A stretch of DNA of 64,000 nt, from the NCBI RefSeq assembly GCF_001705435.1, contig NZ_MDEN01000063.1, forward strand, positions 186,001 to 250,000, read 5' to 3'. Position numbers and translations under genes: made by a program. How positions within the stretch are numbered: the stretch's first letter is position 1; every line of letters begins with the position of its first letter. Source of the stretch: Pseudomonas graminis. Its GTDB lineage: Bacteria; Pseudomonadota; Gammaproteobacteria; Pseudomonadales; Pseudomonadaceae. The notes below the pieces were generated by a model that did no database searches, had not been told where the DNA came from, and saw nothing but the letters and a program-made list of their open reading frames with translations. Shown here one piece after another: positions 51,771 to 61,368 of the stretch.

Positions 51771-53120
51771 ATGAGCCATACCCAGGCATTGGCGGGTTTC
51801 CTCGCCGAGCTGACCTACGAGCAAATTCCCGGCGTCGTGCTGGACCGAACCGAAGACCTGTTCCTCGACTGGATCGGCTCGGCGCTGGCCAGCCAGGGCG
51901 CACGGCCGATTCCGTTGTTCGAGCGCTACGCCGAACGCATGGGCCCGCAACAGGGCAAGGCGAAGATTCTGGTGAGCGGTCGCGGCACTTCGGCGTACTT
52001 CGCCGCGCTGGTGAACGGTGCGTCTTCGCACCTGGTCGAGCAGGACGACCTGCACAACAGCTCAGTGCTGCACCCGGCGACGGTGGTGTTCTCGGCCGTG
52101 CTCGCAGCGGCCCAGGACCTCGACAAAACCGGCCAGGATTTACTGCTGGCGTCGGTCGCCGGTTACGAAGCCGGCATCCGCATCGGCGAATTCATGGGCC
52201 GCTCGCACTACCGCATCTTCCACACCACCGCGACGGTCGGCACCCTGGCCGCTGCGGTGGGCGTCGGCAAGCTGTTGAATTTCGACAAAGAGCATTTCAT
52301 CAATCTGCTGGGCACGGCGGGCACCCAGGCCGCCGGGCTGTGGGAATTTCTCCGTGACGCAGCCGATTCCAAGCAGCTGCACACCGCCAAGGCGGCGGCC
52401 GATGGCCTGCTGGCGGCGTACCTCACCGAAGACGGCCTGACCGGCGCACGGAATATTCTCGAAGGCGATCAGGGCATGGCGGCGGGGATGTCCAGCGACA
52501 GTGATCCCGCCAAGCTGTCCGACCGCCTCGGCAGCCGATGGGCGCTGGTGGAGACCTCATTCAAGTTTCACGCCTCGTGCCGCCACACCCATCCGGCGGC
52601 CGATGCCCTGCTGCACCTGATGAAGCGCGAAGGCCTGCGCCATGGGCAGATCGCCAAGGTGGTCACCCGGGTTCATCAGGGCGCCATCGATGTGCTCGGC
52701 CGGGTCGATGTGCCGCAGACCGTGCATCAGGCGAAGTTTTCCATGGGCGCAGTGCTCGGGTTGATTGCAGTTCACGGCAGCGCGCAGTTGATCGAATTCC
52801 GCGACCTGGCCCTGAGCGATGCCGACGTTGCGGCCTTCCGCGAAAAAGTGACGATGGAACTGGACCCGGAGGTCGACGGCGCTTATCCAGCGCGCTGGCT
52901 GGGGCGGGTGATCGTCACCACCACCGATGGCCGGGTGTTGAGCGCTGGCATCGATGAGCCGAAAGGCGATCCTGGCAACACCCTGTCGCGGCCTGAGCTG
53001 GAGGACAAGGTTCAGCGCCTGCTGGCGTTCTCCGGCGCACGCACGGCGGAGCAGGGCACGGCGTTGATCCAGCGGGTGTGGCAGCTGCGCGATGCGCAGA
53101 ATTTGAACGATCTGATCTAA
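51771..53120 (+). CDS. MmgE/PrpD family protein
   Basis: The product has 449 residues of the 2-methylcitrate dehydratase / cis-aconitate decarboxylase fold. It has the helical N-terminal lobe with VEQDDLHNSSVLHPATVVFSAVLA (about 88-112) and the central HTAKAAADGLLAAYL. The family includes the IRG1 enzyme that makes itaconate from cis-aconitate, and PrpD dehydratases. Here it lies within an itaconate catabolism cluster (PA0881 position), so it may interconvert C5/C6 acids; the reaction is not established. It starts 10 nt after the dehydrogenase stop. Confidence 0.85.
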   Translation: MSHTQALAGFLAELTYEQIPGVVLDRTEDLFLDWIGSALASQGARPIPLFERYAERMGPQQGKAKILVSGRGTSAYFAALVNGASSHLVEQDDLHNSSVLHPATVVFSAVLAAAQDLDKTGQDLLLASVAGYEAGIRIGEFMGRSHYRIFHTTATVGTLAAAVGVGKLLNFDKEHFINLLGTAGTQAAGLWEFLRDAADSKQLHTAKAAADGLLAAYLTEDGLTGARNILEGDQGMAAGMSSDSDPAKLSDRLGSRWALVETSFKFHASCRHTHPAADALLHLMKREGLRHGQIAKVVTRVHQGAIDVLGRVDVPQTVHQAKFSMGAVLGLIAVHGSAQLIEFRDLALSDADVAAFREKVTMELDPEVDGAYPARWLGRVIVTTTDGRVLSAGIDEPKGDPGNTLSRPELEDKVQRLLAFSGARTAEQGTALIQRVWQLRDAQNLNDLI

Positions 53121-53164
53121 ACGCAAGCGCGCTCCTGCAGGTGGGCACGAAGAGGTTTTCGAAC

Positions 53165-54364
53165 ATGACTCAACAACCCCCGCGTCCTCTGGACGGCATC
53201 ACCGTCGTCAGTCTGGAACACGCCATTGCCGCGCCGTTCTGCACGCGGCAACTGGCGGATCTCGGCGCCCGCGTGATCAAGATCGAGCGCCCCGGCGTCG
53301 GCGATTTCGCCCGTGGCTACGACCAGCGCGTCGACGGCCTGGCCTCGCATTTCGTCTGGACCAACCGCTCCAAGGAAAGCCTGACCCTGGACCTCAAGCA
53401 GGACCAGGCCGGCGACATTCTTGAGTCGTTGCTCGGCAAGGCCGACGTGCTGGTACAAAACCTGGCGCCGGGCGCCGCTGCCCGTATGGGCCTGTCGTTC
53501 GAAGCCCTGCACGAACGTTTCCCGCGCCTGATCGTCTGTGACATTTCGGGTTACGGCGAAGGCGGGCCCTACGAGAAGAAGAAGGCCTACGACCTGTTGA
53601 TCCAGAGCGAGGGCGGCTTTTTGTCGGTCACCGGTGGTCCCGGGGAAAACGAGATGGCCAAGGCCGGTTGCTCCATCGCCGACATCGCCGCCGGGATGTA
53701 CGCCTACACCGGGATTCTGTCGGCGTTGATGCTGCGGGACAAGACCGGGGAGGGCAGCCGCATCGACGTCAGCATGCTGGAAAGCCTGGTGGAGTGGATG
53801 GGCTACCCGATGTATTACGCCTACAACGGCGCGCCCCCACCGCCACGGGCCGGCGCGTCCCACTCGACGATCTATCCTTACGGGCCGTTTCCCACCGGCG
53901 GGGGCGGCACGATCATGCTGGGCCTGCAGAACGAGCGCGAATGGGCGGTGTTCTGCGAGAAGGTCCTGCTCGATCCGGCGCTGGCCACCGACGAGCGCTT
54001 TTCCGCGAATTTCAAGCGCTCGGAAAACCGCGAGGCGCTGCGGCAGATCATCGTCGACGGCTTCGCCCCATTGAGCGTCGATGACGTGGTTGCTCGTCTG
54101 GAAGACGCGCAGATCGCCAACGCCCGGGTCAACGACATGCAGGGCGTCTGGGACCATCCGCAGCTCAAGGCCCGTGATCGATGGTGCGAAGTCGACAGCC
54201 CGTCCGGCCCGCTGCCGTCGCTGCTGCCGCCGGGCCACAACACCGCGTTCACGCCGCGCATGGACGGCGTGCCGGGCCTGGGGCAGCACACCGGCAGCAT
54301 CCTCGGCGAGCTGGGGTTTTCGGCTGAAGACCAGGCGCGGATGGCGGCGGGCGGGGTGGTCTAG
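53165..54364 (+). CDS. ict: Itaconate CoA-transferase (family III)
   Basis: The product has 399 residues of the CaiB/BaiF family. It begins PLDGITVVSLEHAIAAPFCT, has DVLVQNLAPGAAARMGL (about 96-112), and the acyl-accepting Asp in AYDLLIQSEGG (about 144-154). It transfers CoA from succinyl-CoA to itaconate, giving itaconyl-CoA, the first committed step. It follows the MmgE/PrpD gene by 44 nt and is before citramalyl-CoA lyase, as in PA0882-PA0883. Confidence 0.87.
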   Translation: MTQQPPRPLDGITVVSLEHAIAAPFCTRQLADLGARVIKIERPGVGDFARGYDQRVDGLASHFVWTNRSKESLTLDLKQDQAGDILESLLGKADVLVQNLAPGAAARMGLSFEALHERFPRLIVCDISGYGEGGPYEKKKAYDLLIQSEGGFLSVTGGPGENEMAKAGCSIADIAAGMYAYTGILSALMLRDKTGEGSRIDVSMLESLVEWMGYPMYYAYNGAPPPPRAGASHSTIYPYGPFPTGGGGTIMLGLQNEREWAVFCEKVLLDPALATDERFSANFKRSENREALRQIIVDGFAPLSVDDVVARLEDAQIANARVNDMQGVWDHPQLKARDRWCEVDSPSGPLPSLLPPGHNTAFTPRMDGVPGLGQHTGSILGELGFSAEDQARMAAGGVV

Positions 54365-54432
54365 CGCCCGTTCTGCAAAAGGCTCTTTTGCACAGCGCAT
54401 CCCTTCCTACAGGACACTCTCAGGACACCCAC

Positions 54433-55257
54433 ATGGCCCACACCAACATCCGCTCCGCACTGTTCGTCCCCGGCAGTCGCCCTGATCGTTTTGCCAAAGC
54501 GCTGGCGGCCGGCGCCGATGCCGTCATCGTTGATTTCGAAGACGCCGTCGAAGAACCCCTCAAGCGCCAGGCCCGGGACAATCTTGCGGCCTTCTTGAAC
54601 GACAACCCCCAAGCCTCGGTGTGGGTGCGGGTCAATGCACCGACTCATGCCGAACATGCCCATGACTTGGCGTTTTGCCGGCAGCACGCGGGCGTGGCCG
54701 GGGTGCTGCTGCCGAAAGTCGAAATCGCTGCTCACGTCGCTGCGGTCTGGCAGACAGGCAAACCGGTTCTGCCGATCATCGAAAGCGCCAAGGGCCTGCT
54801 GGCTCTGGAGCAGATTGCCCATGCAGAGGGGGTCGAGCGTTTGTCGTTCGGCGGGCTTGACCTGGCCCTGGATCTGAACCTCAATAGCGGCACCCACGCT
54901 GCACAGATGTTTCTTGACCAGGCGCGGATGTCGGTGCAACTGCATTCAAGGGGCGCGGACCTGCTGCCCCCGCTGGACGGTGTGTACCCGGCCATCGGCG
55001 ACCCGAAAGGTTTGCACCGCGCCATTCGCCACGCCTACGACATGGGGTATGGCGGCGCGTTGTGCATCCATCCGGCGCAAGTGCCGGTGATCCACGCCGC
55101 GTTGGCCCCCAGCGCTGATGACTTGAACTGGGCGCAAAAGGTGATCAACGCCAGCGCGGCGGCCAAGGGGGCGGGAGCCTTTCAGCTGGACGGGCACATG
55201 GTCGACGCGCCGGTGTTGCTGAGGGCCCAACGTTTGCTGGCGCTGGCGGCGGGGTGA
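54433..55257 (+). CDS. ccl: (S)-citramalyl-CoA lyase (CitE-like)
   Basis: The product has 274 residues, a TIM-barrel lyase of the CitE/HpcH family. It has RSALFVPGSRPDRF (6-19), a Glu/Asp metal site DFEDAVEEPLKRQAR (about 34-48), LLPKVE and a late IHPAQVPVIH. It splits citramalyl-CoA into acetyl-CoA and pyruvate, the last step of itaconate use. It lies 68 nt after the CoA-transferase. CitE-type enzymes share substrates closely, but gene context fixes this one. Confidence 0.87.
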   Translation: MAHTNIRSALFVPGSRPDRFAKALAAGADAVIVDFEDAVEEPLKRQARDNLAAFLNDNPQASVWVRVNAPTHAEHAHDLAFCRQHAGVAGVLLPKVEIAAHVAAVWQTGKPVLPIIESAKGLLALEQIAHAEGVERLSFGGLDLALDLNLNSGTHAAQMFLDQARMSVQLHSRGADLLPPLDGVYPAIGDPKGLHRAIRHAYDMGYGGALCIHPAQVPVIHAALAPSADDLNWAQKVINASAAAKGAGAFQLDGHMVDAPVLLRAQRLLALAAG

Positions 55258-55343
55258 ACGCAGTCGCCGCCGGGGCGCCGGTGGAAAGCTGGATCGCGTT
55301 CAGCAACCCCGAACGCCGGCTTTCACAAAAGCAGATTCTCTAA

Positions 55344-56438
<1,095 letters not shown>

Positions 56439-56468
56439 GCCCTTCCTTCGCTTCTCGATACAGACCGT

Positions 56469-56518
56469 GACGGCCCGGCGGCCACCCGTTTCGCGGGTGA
56501 TCCGCCTCCACGGCCGTC
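56469..56518 (+). other. Nested hairpin between dctP and dctQ
   Basis: GACGGCC (56469-56475) pairs with GGCCGTC (56512-56518), enclosing a second stem CACCCG/CGGGTG (56483-56488 with 56494-56499). There is no U tract. It lies between the binding-protein and small-membrane-subunit genes and probably lowers membrane-subunit expression relative to the binding protein, or protects the upstream mRNA. Confidence 0.5.
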
Positions 56519-56558
56519 GCCATGCCCGGCTACATTCGGCTTCGTTCGGAGAATGCTT

Positions 56559-57191
56559 ATGTACCCGCTGACGCGATTCTGGGAGCATCTGGAGGAGGGC
56601 ATCATCGCCTTCCTGCTGGCTGCCATGACCCTCGTGACGTTCGTCTACGTGGCGTTGAACAACATCTACACCCTGTTTTATTCCCTCAGCGATCAATGGG
56701 CCGTCAGCAGCGATTTCTTCGCCGGCATCGGCGACCACCTGATGGGTTACGCCCAGGGCATGACCTGGAGCGTGGCGCTGACCAAAGCCCTGTTTGGCTG
56801 GCTGATCTTCTTCGGGATTTCCTACGGCGTGCGCACGGCGGGCCACCTGGGCGTCGACGCGCTGGTCAGGAAAACCAGCAAGCCGGTGCAGCGGATTCTG
56901 GCGATGCTGGCCTGCGCCTGTTGCCTGGCGTACGCCGGCTTGTTCCTCGTCGCCAGCTACAAGTGGGTCGCAGCGCTGTTCATGGCCGGCATCGGTGCCG
57001 AGGACCTTGATCGGTTCGGCATCAAGGTCGCCTACATCGCCGTCATCGTGCCCATCGGCTTTGCTCTGGTGATCGCGCGCTACCTGGAAATCCTTTACCG
57101 CATCTGGACGCACCGGCAGACCGGTCTGGGTCTGGCCGACGAAGCGGCTGAAGCGAGCAAACTCGCCAACCCTGCCGAGGAGCAGCACTGA
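56559..57191 (+). CDS. TRAP transporter small membrane subunit (DctQ type)
   Basis: The product has 210 residues with four hydrophobic helices (about 10-32, 60-85, 105-125, 145-170). The DctQ-type pattern is WLIFFGISYGVRTAGHLGVDALV. GGAGA lies eight bases before ATG 56559, which is preferred over ATG 56553. Its stop overlaps the ATG of the large subunit (TGATG). Together they form the inner-membrane part of a Na+-driven TRAP importer. Confidence 0.88.
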   Translation: MYPLTRFWEHLEEGIIAFLLAAMTLVTFVYVALNNIYTLFYSLSDQWAVSSDFFAGIGDHLMGYAQGMTWSVALTKALFGWLIFFGISYGVRTAGHLGVDALVRKTSKPVQRILAMLACACCLAYAGLFLVASYKWVAALFMAGIGAEDLDRFGIKVAYIAVIVPIGFALVIARYLEILYRIWTHRQTGLGLADEAAEASKLANPAEEQH

Positions 57192-58474
57192 TGACCGTTA
57201 TCTGCCTGTTCCTGCTGCTATTCGTTTTCATGTTCCTGGGCGTGCCTATCGCTATTTCCCTGGGATTGTCCGGCGCCGTTTCGATCCTGCTGTTCAGCCC
57301 GGACTCGTTGAGTTCGCTGGCGATCAAACTGTTCGAAACCTCCGACAGCTACACCTTTCTGGCGATTCCGTTCTTCCTCTTGTCCGGGGCCTTCATGACC
57401 ACCGGCGGGGTGGCGCAACGGCTGATCGACTTCGCCAACGCCTGCGTCGGCCACATTCGCGGCGGCCTGGCGATTGCGGCGGTGCTGGCGTGCATGCTGT
57501 TCGCGGCGTTGTCCGGTTCATCGCCCGCCACCGTGGCGGCCGTGGGGTCGATTGCGGTCGCCGGCATGGTGCGTTCCGGTTACCCGAAGGCATTCGGCGC
57601 GGGCATCATCTGCAACGCCGGTACGCTGGGCATTCTGATTCCGCCGTCCATCGTGATGGTGGTCTACGCCGCCGCGACGGAGACGTCGGTCGGCAAGCTG
57701 TTCATTGCCGGCGTGGTCCCCGGGATTCTGCTCGGTGTGATCCTGATGGTGGTGATCTACATCGTCGCCCGGGTCAAGAAACTCCCGGCCCAGCCACGGG
57801 TGACCTTCCGCCAGTGGCTGCACACGGCGCAACGGGCGTTTTGGGGTCTGATGCTGCTGGTCATTATTCTCGGCGGCATCTACAGCGGTATGTTCACGCC
57901 GACCGAAGCGGCGGCGGTGGCGGCGGTCTATTCGGCGTTCATCGCGCTGTTCGTTTACAAGGACATGAGCTTCAAGGACTGTCCGAAAGTGCTGCTGGAG
58001 TCCGGCCGGCTGTCGATCATGCTGATGTTCATCATCGCCAACGCCATGCTGTTCGCCCACGTCCTGACCACGGAGCAGATTCCGCAGCAGATCACCGCCT
58101 GGGTCATTTCCGAAGGCCTGACCCCGATCGGCTTCCTGATCATGGTGAACATCGTGCTGCTGGTCGCAGGTAGCTTCATGGAGCCTTCGGCAATCATCCT
58201 GATCCTGGCGCCGATCTTCTTCCCGATCGCGATGAAACTCGGCATCGACCCGATTCATTTGGGGATCGTCATGGTGGTCAATATGGAGATCGGGTTGGTC
58301 CACCCACCGGTGGGGCTGAACCTGTTCGTGACGTCTGCGGTGACGGGGCTGACACTGGGCGAGACCATCCGAGCGGCGCTGCCGTGGTTGTCGATCCTGC
58401 TGGTGTTCCTGCTGCTGGTGACCTACGTGCCTTATATCTCGCTGGCGCTGCCTAACTGGCTGGGGATGCCATGA
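57191..58474 (+). CDS. TRAP transporter large membrane subunit (DctM type)
   Basis: The product has 427 residues with 12-13 hydrophobic helices. DctM signatures are present: ALSGSSPATVAAVGSIA (about 104-120), GTLGILIPPSIVMVVYA (about 140-157) and MFTPTEAAAVAAVYSAFIAL. It forms the transport channel with DctQ. Coupling to DctQ is by stop-start overlap. It is the last gene of the itaconate-linked cluster; a dispersed repeat follows within 30 bp. Confidence 0.9.
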   Translation: MTVICLFLLLFVFMFLGVPIAISLGLSGAVSILLFSPDSLSSLAIKLFETSDSYTFLAIPFFLLSGAFMTTGGVAQRLIDFANACVGHIRGGLAIAAVLACMLFAALSGSSPATVAAVGSIAVAGMVRSGYPKAFGAGIICNAGTLGILIPPSIVMVVYAAATETSVGKLFIAGVVPGILLGVILMVVIYIVARVKKLPAQPRVTFRQWLHTAQRAFWGLMLLVIILGGIYSGMFTPTEAAAVAAVYSAFIALFVYKDMSFKDCPKVLLESGRLSIMLMFIIANAMLFAHVLTTEQIPQQITAWVISEGLTPIGFLIMVNIVLLVAGSFMEPSAIILILAPIFFPIAMKLGIDPIHLGIVMVVNMEIGLVHPPVGLNLFVTSAVTGLTLGETIRAALPWLSILLVFLLLVTYVPYISLALPNWLGMP

Positions 58475-58499
58475 TCAATGGCGTGGCTAAGATCAAGAT

Positions 58500-58795
58500 C
58501 TTTAAGATCAAGATCACAAGCGCCTGCCTAGGGGCAGACGTTTCGCCTTCGGCGAGTTACTTGGAAAAGCACCCCAAGTAACCAAGGGTGCTTGCTCCTG
58601 GTTTGGCCCTTCGTTCCTCAGGGTTCCTTCACTCCGGTCCCGCTCCGTGGGCCCGCCGCCATCCGCCATCCATGGCGGGGGGCGGCTCTCGCGGCATCCA
58701 TGCCGCTCGGCCCACTCCGCGAGACCTGCGTTCAGCCTGCACCCAAGTCGCGATTGGCGGCGTCTGATCTATTGCGTACGAAGATCAAGATCTAA
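58500..58795 (+). repeat. Dispersed hairpin-rich element, copy B
   Basis: The same element as at 31462-31751. Its hairpins are CTGCC/GGCAG (about 58524-58537), TCGCC-TTC-GGCGA, GTTACTTGG/CCAAGTAAC (58556-58564 with 58574-58582), CCCT/AGGG (58607-58610 with 58620-58623), CCGCC-ATCCAT-GGCGG (58663-58678) and GCGGC-ATCCAT-GCCGC (58691-58706). It ends with CGCGATTGGCGG and GAAGATCAAGATC. The frame 58647-59267 through it is not considered a gene. Confidence 0.85.
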
Positions 58796-58850
58796 AGCAG
58801 ATCCAAAGCAGATCAGGGGCAGAGCACGGCAGATCAAGCGCGGAGGATTT

Positions 58851-59073
58851 GTGGGGGTGAGCTTGCTCACGAAGGGGTCAGTACATTCACCAGGTTTCTG
58901 GTGTTTGGAATACAGCATTCGCGAGCAAGCTCGCTCCCACAGGCAGGAGGTGCTATCAGCAAAATTGTTGGCGGCTGGGCTTGCCTCTTCCCGGCTAAAG
59001 CCGGTCCCACTAAGGCAGCGCATGCACCCATTAAAATCGGCTCCCACTGTAGGACCGGCTTCAGCCGGGAAGC
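58851..59073. repeat. Group of four REP sequences between inverted element copies
   Basis: GAGCTTGCTC-class copies lie at 58851-58875 (forward) and 58917-58944 (inverted). GGCTTCAGCC-class copies lie at 58984-59010 (inverted) and 59050-59073 (forward). They fill most of the space between element copies B and C. Confidence 0.85.
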
Positions 59074-59099
59074 TTTTGCTTTGTGCTTTTGCTCTCGCC

Positions 59100-59390
59100 T
59101 TTGCTTTTGATCTTCGTACGCAAAGAGTTCAGACGACGCCAATCGCGACTTGGGTGCAGGCTGAACGCAGGTCTCGCGGAGTGGGCCGAGCCGCATGGAT
59201 GCGGCGAGAGCCGCCCCCCGCCATGGATGGCGGATGGCGGCGGGCCCACGGAGCGAGGCCGGAGTGAAGGTACTCCGACGAAGGAGGAGCCAAGCCAGGA
59301 GCAAGCACCTTTGGTTACTTGGGGTGCTTTTCCAAGTAACTCGCCGAAGGCGAAATGTCTGCCCTTAGGCAGACGCTCTTGATCTCTCCA
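59100..59390 (-). repeat. Dispersed hairpin-rich element, copy C (inverted)
   Basis: Read on the minus strand it aligns with copies A and B. Stems on the plus strand are GTTACTTGG/CCAAGTAAC (59314-59322 with 59332-59340), CTCC/GGAG (59273-59276 with 59286-59289), CCGCC-ATGGAT-GGCGG (59218-59233), GCCGC-ATGGAT-GCGGC (59190-59205) and GTCTGCC/GGCAGAC (about 59357-59374). With copy B it makes a long inverted repeat around a REP-filled centre of about 300 bp. Confidence 0.85.
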
Positions 59391-59415
59391 ACGGACACTT
59401 CATTTCCCGAAGACC

Positions 59416-59453
59416 AAAAAAATCCGCGCTGCCTCGGGGAGAACAGCGCGGAT
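59416..59453 (-). terminator. Terminator of the small membrane protein genes
   Basis: ATCCGCGCTG (59422-59431) pairs perfectly with CAGCGCGGAT (59444-59453). In the minus direction it runs into a seven-base U tract (A run 59416-59422). It lies just past the 24-residue peptide gene. Confidence 0.88.
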
Positions 59454-59471
59454 CTTTAATCAATCACTCAA

Positions 59472-59546
59472 TCAATGCACAAACAGTGCAATCAAAATAA
59501 TGATCGGGATTGGAATGCCGAGGAACCACAGAAGTAGTGAACGCAT
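59472..59546 (-). CDS. Small membrane peptide, 24 aa
   Basis: The minus-strand frame from ATG 59546 (GGAGAG five to eight bases upstream) to TGA 59472 encodes 24 residues: MRSLLLWFLG followed by IPIPIIILIALFVH. It is almost entirely hydrophobic with two prolines and one Arg at the N-terminus, so it would insert in the inner membrane. It lies 15 nt after the neighbouring membrane-protein gene and is followed by a strong terminator, so both probably share one transcript. Its function is unknown; very short hydrophobic peptides of this kind often associate with larger membrane proteins. Confidence 0.6.
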   Translation of the reverse strand: MRSLLLWFLGIPIPIIILIALFVH

Positions 59547-59561
59547 GATGACTCTCCTTAA

Positions 59562-60494
59562 TCAGCGAATGCTGGAAGTATTGGAATAAGCACGGGTTTC
59601 GACATACGTCACCGCATCACGACGACGACCACCCCAGATGGCAGCAAGGCTCGCGACGAACGCACCGCACAGCAGCGAAACGAAAGTCCACAGCGCAGCG
59701 GTTGCAGCAGCCTTCGCGGCAGCGTCGGCAGCCTGTTGAGCTTTCAGCTTGGCATCAGCCACGGCCTGCTTGGCCTGACCATAAACCTGATCAACCCGCG
59801 CCTGGGCATCGGCCTGACTCATGTTGGTACGCTGAGCGACCAGCTGAGCCAGATAAGTACGGTCTTCCGGCGCCAGCTGACCATCGTTGGCCATGGTTTT
59901 GGTGAAGATACGTACTACGACACCGTGGGCAGCATCATCGCTGACGGCGGCAGGGCGATCATCGCGGAACAGCGAATCGATGTAGTAGCCATACTGATCG
60001 CTGCTGGTATTGCCCGCTGCAGAACCGGCCGCGGTGGCGGCGGTGCCTGCAACACCGGCAACCGCGGTAGCGCCGGCTTTCACGCCGCTGCCGACGATGC
60101 CGCTGACCGAACCGACGATCAACACGGCAGCGACCAGCGTCGCCACAGCCCACGACAGGAAACCGTGCGCAGTATCACGGAAGTAAACTTCGTCACCGTG
60201 CATATTGGCCCATTTGACGCGCAGGCGGCCGGCGAGGTAACCGCCAAGACCGGAAGCCACGATCTGCGTCAGTGCGAGCCAGACGACCGTGGAAATACCG
60301 ATGGTCTTCGCGCTGGCACCTTCGTTGGCCCAAGGCGACATCGCCGAGAAACCGAGGCCCGATCCCAGCAGGACCAGAATTAAGGACAGCGCGGCGGCGC
60401 CGGCGGCACCCGCGAAGATGGCCCCCCAGGACACGCCTGAGACCGAGGAGGACTCTTCTACAGCGGCAGGATAAGAATCAGGTGAGACGTTCAT
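59562..60494 (-). CDS. Conserved membrane protein with Ala-rich periplasmic region
   Basis: The product has 310 residues. Hydrophobic helices lie at about 22-48 (WGAIFAGAAGAAALSLILVLL), 64-88, 115-140 and a last one at about 268-288 (ALWTFVSLLCGAFVASLAAIWGG). Between about 145 and 265 is an Ala- and Gln-rich, helix-prone section (QARVDQVYGQAKQAVADAKL) that could form coiled coil. The family is conserved in Proteobacteria without known function. The start is ATG 60494. It shares a unit with the downstream 24-residue peptide. Confidence 0.75.
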   Translation of the reverse strand: MNVSPDSYPAAVEESSSVSGVSWGAIFAGAAGAAALSLILVLLGSGLGFSAMSPWANEGASAKTIGISTVVWLALTQIVASGLGGYLAGRLRVKWANMHGDEVYFRDTAHGFLSWAVATLVAAVLIVGSVSGIVGSGVKAGATAVAGVAGTAATAAGSAAGNTSSDQYGYYIDSLFRDDRPAAVSDDAAHGVVVRIFTKTMANDGQLAPEDRTYLAQLVAQRTNMSQADAQARVDQVYGQAKQAVADAKLKAQQAADAAAKAAATAALWTFVSLLCGAFVASLAAIWGGRRRDAVTYVETRAYSNTSSIR

Positions 60495-60616
60495 TGTGCT
60501 GCTCCGTGCGAATGATGTTGTGCTTCTCCCCATTACGGTGCACTGCCTGTGCCAGCAAACGATTCTTTAAAAAGACCAATAAAATCAGTTACTTATTGAG
60601 CAGGGTTTTTGACGTG

Positions 60617-60635
60617 TTCGTGCAAAATGCATGAA
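60617..60635. promoter_or_regulatory. TTCGTGCA-N3-TGCATGAA inverted repeat
   Basis: TTCGTGCA (60617-60624), AAA, TGCATGAA (60628-60635). It has the same form as the sites at 692-734 and lies about 120 bp upstream of the membrane-protein gene on the minus strand and 200 bp upstream of the GNAT gene. It is the only clear feature in the 343-bp gap 60495-60837. Confidence 0.45.
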
Positions 60636-60837
60636 CCCGATAAATCGACGGATGCGTTCTGCCCGGTCAATGGATTTCCATGCCTGTCAAAGGTTTGCGA
60701 CAATCCTCTGCGACGGATTCCGTCAACGCGCAACATTCCGGCACATTTATGTGTGGACGTTGTCTCATAACATCAGCCCCGCAGGTTGACAGCCATAGTC
60801 CGCCCACGGCTCCTGTTTCTTCGAGAGGTAACCCAGC

Positions 60838-61314
60838 ATGTTTGTCCATCGCCCCCTGGAAGAAAAAGACGTCCCTTTTATCTGCGACATGCCCCAGAGC
60901 ATTGATGAGCTCTTCTATATGTTTCCAAAGGCGGTGTTCCCGCTGACACCGGAGCAGCTCAATGAATCCATCGCGCAGCGTTCGGACAACACCGTCATCG
61001 AGCTGGACGGCCAAGTGGTGGGATTCGCCAACTTCTCCCGATACGATTTCAGAGGCCGTTGTTCCATGGGCAACGTCATCATCGATCCGCGCTTTCGCTC
61101 AAAAGGCGTTGGCCGCTACATGATCGGCTGCATGATGGAGTTGGCCTTCGGCAAACACGAAGCGGCGGAGCTGACCGCCTCCTGCTTCAACCATAACGTC
61201 CCCGGACTGCTCTTCTACCCCAAGCTCGGTTTCAAGCCTTTCGCCATTGAAGAGCGCCTGGACAAGCGAGGCGCGCGCGTGGCCCTTATTCATCTCAAGT
61301 TGCCTCGAAGCTGA
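60838..61314 (+). CDS. GNAT-family N-acetyltransferase
   Basis: The product has 158 residues with the GNAT fold. The acetyl-CoA-binding motif A is VIIDPRFRSKGVGRYMIGCMM (about 80-100, R/Q-x-x-G-x-G/A variant RSKGVG). The usual later motif appears as ASCFNHNVPGLLFYPKLGF. It transfers acetyl groups to small amines or proteins; the substrate is not visible. GAGAGG lies upstream of the ATG. Confidence 0.87.
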   Translation: MFVHRPLEEKDVPFICDMPQSIDELFYMFPKAVFPLTPEQLNESIAQRSDNTVIELDGQVVGFANFSRYDFRGRCSMGNVIIDPRFRSKGVGRYMIGCMMELAFGKHEAAELTASCFNHNVPGLLFYPKLGFKPFAIEERLDKRGARVALIHLKLPRS

Positions 61315-61339
61315 CCCACAGACCGCTTGATGACGCCAG

Positions 61340-61368
61340 TCGTCGGGCGCCTCACGGCTGCCCGACGA
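61340..61368 (+). terminator. Hairpin after the GNAT gene
   Basis: TCGTCGGGC (61340-61348) pairs perfectly with GCCCGACGA (61360-61368), 26 nt after the stop. No U tract follows. The rest of 61315-61674 is the leader of the DUF1652 gene; frames on either strand there are not convincing. Confidence 0.5.

Noticed and set aside
58647..59267. 206-codon frame across element copies B and C
   Set aside because: It crosses two inverted repeat copies and several REPs, has no ribosome site and resembles no protein family.
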